From NCBI RefSeq assembly GCF_037392515.1, contig NC_090283.1, positions 38,022,249-38,086,248 on the forward strand: a DNA stretch of 64,000 nt. Reading direction: 5' to 3'. Position 1 is the stretch's first letter; the number at the start of each line of letters is the position of its first letter. Origin of the DNA: Haliotis asinina (Eukaryota > Mollusca > Gastropoda > Lepetellida > Haliotidae). The notes under the pieces are model-generated. The model saw only the letters and a list, made by a program, of their open reading frames with translations, made no database searches and was not told where the DNA came from. The translations under genes and the position numbers were made by a program. This document shows, in pieces, positions 53,401-59,400 of the stretch.

Positions 53401-56400
53401 AATAAGAAATTGTTGTTAAAATGCTGCCCTATGCAATAAATAAGAAATTGTTGTTAAAATGCTGCCCTATGCAATAAATAAGAAATTGTTGTTAAAATGC
53501 TGCCCTATGCAATAAATAAGAAATTGTTGTTAAAATGCTGCCCTATGCAATAAATAAGAAATTGTTGTTAAAATGCTGCCCTATGCAATAAATAAGAAAT
53601 TGCTATTAAAATGCTGCCCTATGCAATAAATAAGAAATTGTTGTTAAAATGCTGCCCTATGCAATAAATAAGAAATTGCTATTAAAATGCTGCCCTATGC
53701 AATAAATAAGAAATTGTTGTTAAAATGCTGCCCTATGCAATAAATAAGAAATTGCTATTAAAATGCTGCCCTATGCAATAAATAAGAAATTGTTGTTAAA
53801 ATGCTGCCCTATGCAATAAATAAGAAATTGCTATTAAAATGCTGCCCTATGCAATAAATAAGAAATTGTTGTTAAAATGCTGCCCTATGCAATAAATAAG
53901 AAATTGCTATTAAAATGCTGCCCTATGCAATAAATAAGAAATTGTTGTTAAAATGCTGCCCTATGCAATAAATAAGAAATTGCTATTAAAATGCTGCCCT
54001 ATGCAATAAATAAGAAATTGCTATTAAAATACTGCCCTATGCAATAAATAAGAAATTGTTGTTAAAATGCTGCCCTATGCAATAAATAAGAAATTGCTAT
54101 TAAAATGCTGCCCTATGCAATAAATAAGAAATTGTTGTTAAAATGCTGCCCTATGCAATAAATAAGAAATTGCTATTAAAATGCTGCCCTATGCAATAAA
54201 TAAGAAATTGTTGTTAAAATGCTGCCCTATGCAATAAATAAGAAATTGCTATTAAAATGCTGCCCTATGCAATAAATAAGAAATTGCTATCTAATTTTAT
54301 ATATTTTGTATGCTTCATTGCATACATTTGACATAATTTTACATATTATTTGTACATCATTTTATATTCACCTTACTTGTATTTTTAAATGAGGAATTTA
54401 TCTGTCTGTTGGAAACTTTCACATTTACAATGTATCCTGGTCTGTAGTAAAGGCAGTGATGTGAGTATTTCATGCAGTTATCAAGAGACAAGTGAAAATA
54501 TATTGTCAAGATTGAGAAAAGCTTATCAAGTGAAATGAATCATCAGTACAAAAGCACTGTCCAGTTCTGACTACAGAATGATATAACTGAAATTTCTGGG
54601 GCATGTTTCAGCGAGAGCTGCACCAGTATCAGTTTGTAACTGTTTCTGATGTATGATTCTGAAATGTAGACCTGAACAGTAGTTTTCTGTCTATTTGCTG
54701 CAGCTCTTTCACCGGACAGAAATCTGATGAAGATGAAGATGAAACCCTTAACATCTTTTCCCTGGCTTCAGGACATCTGTATGAGAGATTTTTGAGGTAG
54801 GTTGTCATCTTAGCAACAATTAACTCCAGCAGTGGCTCAGTATTAGCAGCAGTTGACACAAGACGTGGCTTAGCATCTGCAGCAATGGTTCAGTATTGGC
54901 CTTAGTTGAAACACAAAGTGGCTTAGTATCTGCAGCAGTGATTCAGTATTAGCTGTACTTAACACAAAAATGGCTTAGCATCAGCAGCAGCTAACTGCAG
55001 TAGTAGTTCAGTATTAGCCGTAGTTGGCACAAGAAGTGCTTTAACATCTGCAAATGAAGAATTGGTTCACCTTTGTTATCAGCATGTACATCATTCATGA
55101 ATTGGCATGTGTAAAGTTTAAGTGGGCGCATTATGAAAATACTAGCGCCTTCAGCATGTATTAGCTGCATGGATATGTTTGATATTTAAATATCCTGTAA
55201 TTGTAATAAAGTTGTGGCTGGACAGCGTAGGATTATTTGTTAGTAATGGACTCGTATGGATGTGGTATGTTCCACCATGAGTGCCTGACTTCACTCACTG
55301 GTAACAAGAGGACATTAAATGTACTTTACCCTGTTACTGTTACTCAGTCATACCCAGAAATGGTTGATGGAGAAAACATACTGATTGTCTACTATGTTTG
55401 CCCGGTTATCTTGCAGAATAATGATGCTGGGTGTGTTGAAAAATACAAAGTCAAAAGTGAAATTCTGGTTTCTGAAAAATTACCTGTCGCCAACGGTAAC
55501 GGTAAGTATAGCCACAGTACAGATAATATAATTCTGTGTTTTGGAGTTCATCTGAGTTGCTTGATCCATTCTATGATAAATACCCTGAACCCATGCTAGG
55601 TCATAATGTTTTCCCAAATGACAAGGAACTGAAAATGGCTATCCAATCAAAAGAGCTCTAGAGAAATCATAGTGATGTATGTATCCAGAGTACAGGTAAA
55701 TAAGAGATATGCACTGTTGCCAGATGACTGGACAAATACCTTGAGCCTTGCATAAATTTTAGTTGAGATTGAAGTCTAGTGATCTATGAAACACTGCTGG
55801 CAAGTGAGAGTTGCCAGTATGTGGCAACATATTTTAGCTACATTTCATACTGAAATTTTGGTTCTGTTGTATAGTTGTATGATGTCTGCTCTTTACAGGA
55901 CTTCATACCACATATGGCCAAGGAGTATGGGTTCGAATATGAGCTCGTGCAGTACAAGTGGCCACGTTGGCTTATACAACAGAAGGAGAAACAGAGAGTT
56001 ATCTGGGGGTGAGTGAGTGGCAGGTTCATTGTGGGTATGCTGGGGGTGAGTGAGTGGCAGATTCATCGTAGGTATTGTGAGGGTGAGTGAGTGGCAGGTT
56101 AATCGTAGGTATTCTGGGGGTGAGTGAGTGGCAGGTTCATTGTGGGTATCCTGGGGGTGAGTGAGTGGCAGATCCATAGTAGGTATCCTAGGGGTGAGTG
56201 AGTGGCAGGTTCATCGTAGGTATCCTGGGGGTGAGTGAGTGGCAGGTTAATCGTAGGTATTCTGGGGGTGAGTGAGCGGCAGGTTCATCGTAGGTATCCT
56301 GGGGGTGAGTGAGTGGCAGGTTCATCGCAGGTATCCTGGGGGTGAGTGAGTGGCAGGTTCATCGTAGGTATCCTGGGGGTGACTGAGTGGAAGGTTCATC

Positions 56401-59400
56401 GTAGGTATTCTGGGGGTGAGTGAGCGGCAGGTTCATCGTAGGTATCCTGGGGGTGAGTGAGTGGCAGATTCATCGTAGGTATTGTGAGGGTGAGTGAGTG
56501 GCAGGTTAATCGTAGGTATTGTGAGGGTGAGTGAGTGGCAGGTTCATCGTAGGTATTCTGGGGGTGAGTGAGCGGCAGGTTCATCGTAGGTATCCTGGGG
56601 GTGAGTGAGTGGCAGGTTCATCGTAGGTATTGTGAGGGTGAGTGAGTGGCAGGTTCATTGTAGGTATCCTGGGGGTGAGTGAGTGGCAGGTTCATCGTAG
56701 GTATCCTGGGGGTGAGTGAGTGGCAGGTTCATCGTAGGTATTCTGGGGGTGAGTGAGCGGCAGGTTCATCGTAGGTATCCTGGGGGTGAGTGAGTGGCAG
56801 GTTCATCGTAGGTATTCTGGGGGTGAGTGAGCGGCAGGTTCATCGTAGGTATCCTGGGGGTGAGTGAGTGGCAGGTTCATCGTAGGTATTGTGAGGGTGA
56901 GTGAGTGGCAGGTTCATCGTAGGTATCCTGGGGGTGAGTGAGTGGCAGGTTCATCGTAGGTATCCTGGGGGTGAGTGAGTGGCAGGTTCATCGTAGGTAT
57001 CCTGGGTATGGGTATTACTGGTAGTAGTAAGTCACACTGATACTAGCACCCTATAGGAGTACAGGGACAGGACCTCATTACAATGTGCTCACAAATGGGA
57101 GAGGTTCATTGTGGGTTGGGAGTGAATATAGAAGCATGAGAGCCTGTGGCTGTGTCCAGTATCATGTGTTTGTCGTCACGGGGAGGTAAGAGCATGGGAA
57201 CCTGTGGCTGACAAACCTGTGTTTGTTGTCATTGGGAGGTAAGGATGGGTTGTCATCACAACCATAACAAATGTGACTGTCAGTTTGTGTCAAGTAGTCA
57301 TTTCTCATTTACTGCTGTCTTTTCTTTCAGATATAAAATCCTGTTTTTGGATGTGCTGTTTCCACTACATGTAAAGAAAATAATATTTGTTGATGCTGAT
57401 CAGGTGAGTTTGACATTTCTCAATACTATTTATAACAGAATTTTGGGCATTGAAATAGGTTTGGTGTAAAGTTTGCAATTCATAATTGGACTGAATCTGC
57501 TGCATTGTAAATAGTGCTTGATTTTTAAAAAGTTACTCTGTCGCTGTAACTTCAGTGAGAAGATTGTTTGACACTGTCTCAGAAGGTAGGAGAACTACAT
57601 ATGACAGTCCTGTTATAAGAAAACTGATTCTTGATTTCAGATTGTGAGAGCAGATTTAAAAGAGCTGTATAACTTAGACTTGGGAGGGGCCCCTTATGGT
57701 TACACACCATTCTGTAGTGATAGGAAGGAGATGGATGGCTTTAGGTAAGTTCTCACCTTCCCAGCTTCTAATCCTGTTCCAACAAATGTTCAAACCTTTG
57801 TCGCCTTTATCAAAGATGCAAGTGGTTCCTTTCTACAATAAAAAATGGGTATCAGAATGTGATCCAGCTGTTTGTAATGTGTATGATGGGAAGTGATTGT
57901 ACAACTTTTGCTCTTCTTTGTTTCAGGTTTTGGAAGTCCGGCTATTGGGCCAGTCATCTTGCCGGCAGGCCATACCATATTAGGTAGTATGCTTCAGTAT
58001 CAGAAGAACTTGGTACACATAGATACTGTTTACAGATACTGTGATTACATTCCTGTAAAATCACTATTGTGTATGTCTTGTATTGTCATTGAAATAAAAG
58101 ACTGTGTGGATAGAAGGTGAAGTTAAAGCTAAGAAACATCTTACATTCAGTTTGTTAAGTTGCGTGAAACATACAGTAGTGGATTTCCATCTGATAAAGC
58201 TGTCTTATTTCCTAACTGCAGTGCCTTGTATGTGGTGGATCTGAAGCGGTTCCGGCATATCGCGGCAGGGGACCGGCTACGAGGACAGTACCAGGGTCTG
58301 AGCCAGGACCCCAACAGTCTTGCCAACCTGGACCAGGATCTGCCCAACAACATGATCCATCAGGTGGCCATCAAGTCCCTGCCCCAGGAGTGGCTGTGGT
58401 GCGAGACATGGTGTTCCACAGAGTCCCTGCAGTATGCCAAGACTATAGATCTGGTCAGTTACTACACTAGCCTAGGTAGATTTAGTCCACGGAGGCCTGA
58501 CAGTATGCCAAGACTATAGATCTGGTCAGTTACTACACTAGCTTTGGTAGATTTAGTCCACCGAGTCCATGCAGTATGGCCCTGGCAGTATGCCAAGACT
58601 ATAGATCGGGACAGTTTCTACACTAGCCTAGGTGGATTTAGTTCTCAGAGCCCATGCGGTATGCCAGTACTATAGATTGGGTCAGTTACTACACTAGCCT
58701 AGGTAGATTAAGTCCTCAGAGCCCATGCGGTATGCCAGTACTATAGATTGGGTCAGTTACTACACTAGCCTAGGTAGATTTAGTCCTCAGAGCCCATGCG
58801 GTATGCCAGTACTATAGATTGGGTCAGTTACTACACTAGCATAGGTAGATTTAGTCCTCAGAGCCCTGGCGGTATGCCATGACTATTGATGTGGTCAGTT
58901 ACCACGCTAACCTCTGTTGACTGAAGAATTTGTCTTCATCAGTGGAATGTAGTCCTCCTAGCTACTGCTGATACTGCATTGCATGAAATTTGTTGTTCTG
59001 TTGACAGTGCAACAACCCACTCACCAAGGAACCTAAGCTGAGTGCTGCCATGAGGATTGTACCAGAGTGGAAAGAATATGATTATGAAATAAAAGTGTTA
59101 TGGGATAGAGTGTATGGAACCAACACTCGACTGCAGACAGAATATGAAGTATCTGATAAACAAAAAGGTATGGAAGCGTTCTTATTTCTTTGGTTGTATC
59201 CCTCAAGGTGAGGCTTGTGAACGTCCTGGTGACAGGGTCACTGGACACGTGGGATGGACAGGGTCAGCTGGTGAAATTGTCTATTACAGATATAGATGCT
59301 CTGGTACAAGTATACATCCTCAGAACATGGTCAGAGCAAGGATTATGTAGGAAATACTGTTCACATATGTAGCAGGGGTGATGGGATAGCCTAGTGGTTA

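Noticed and set aside
54797-55898. An apparent missing UGGT exon between exons 32 and 34
   Set aside because: Closer reading found the 85-nt exon at 55417-55501 ([18 protein letters not shown]), hidden in a longer open frame of another phase. All phases then agree.
59168-59350. Continuation of UGGT coding sequence past exon 39 ([14 protein letters not shown] frame)
   Set aside because: It does not resemble any UGGT C-terminus and lacks an ER signal, while the microexon at 59770 gives KDEL in the correct phase.
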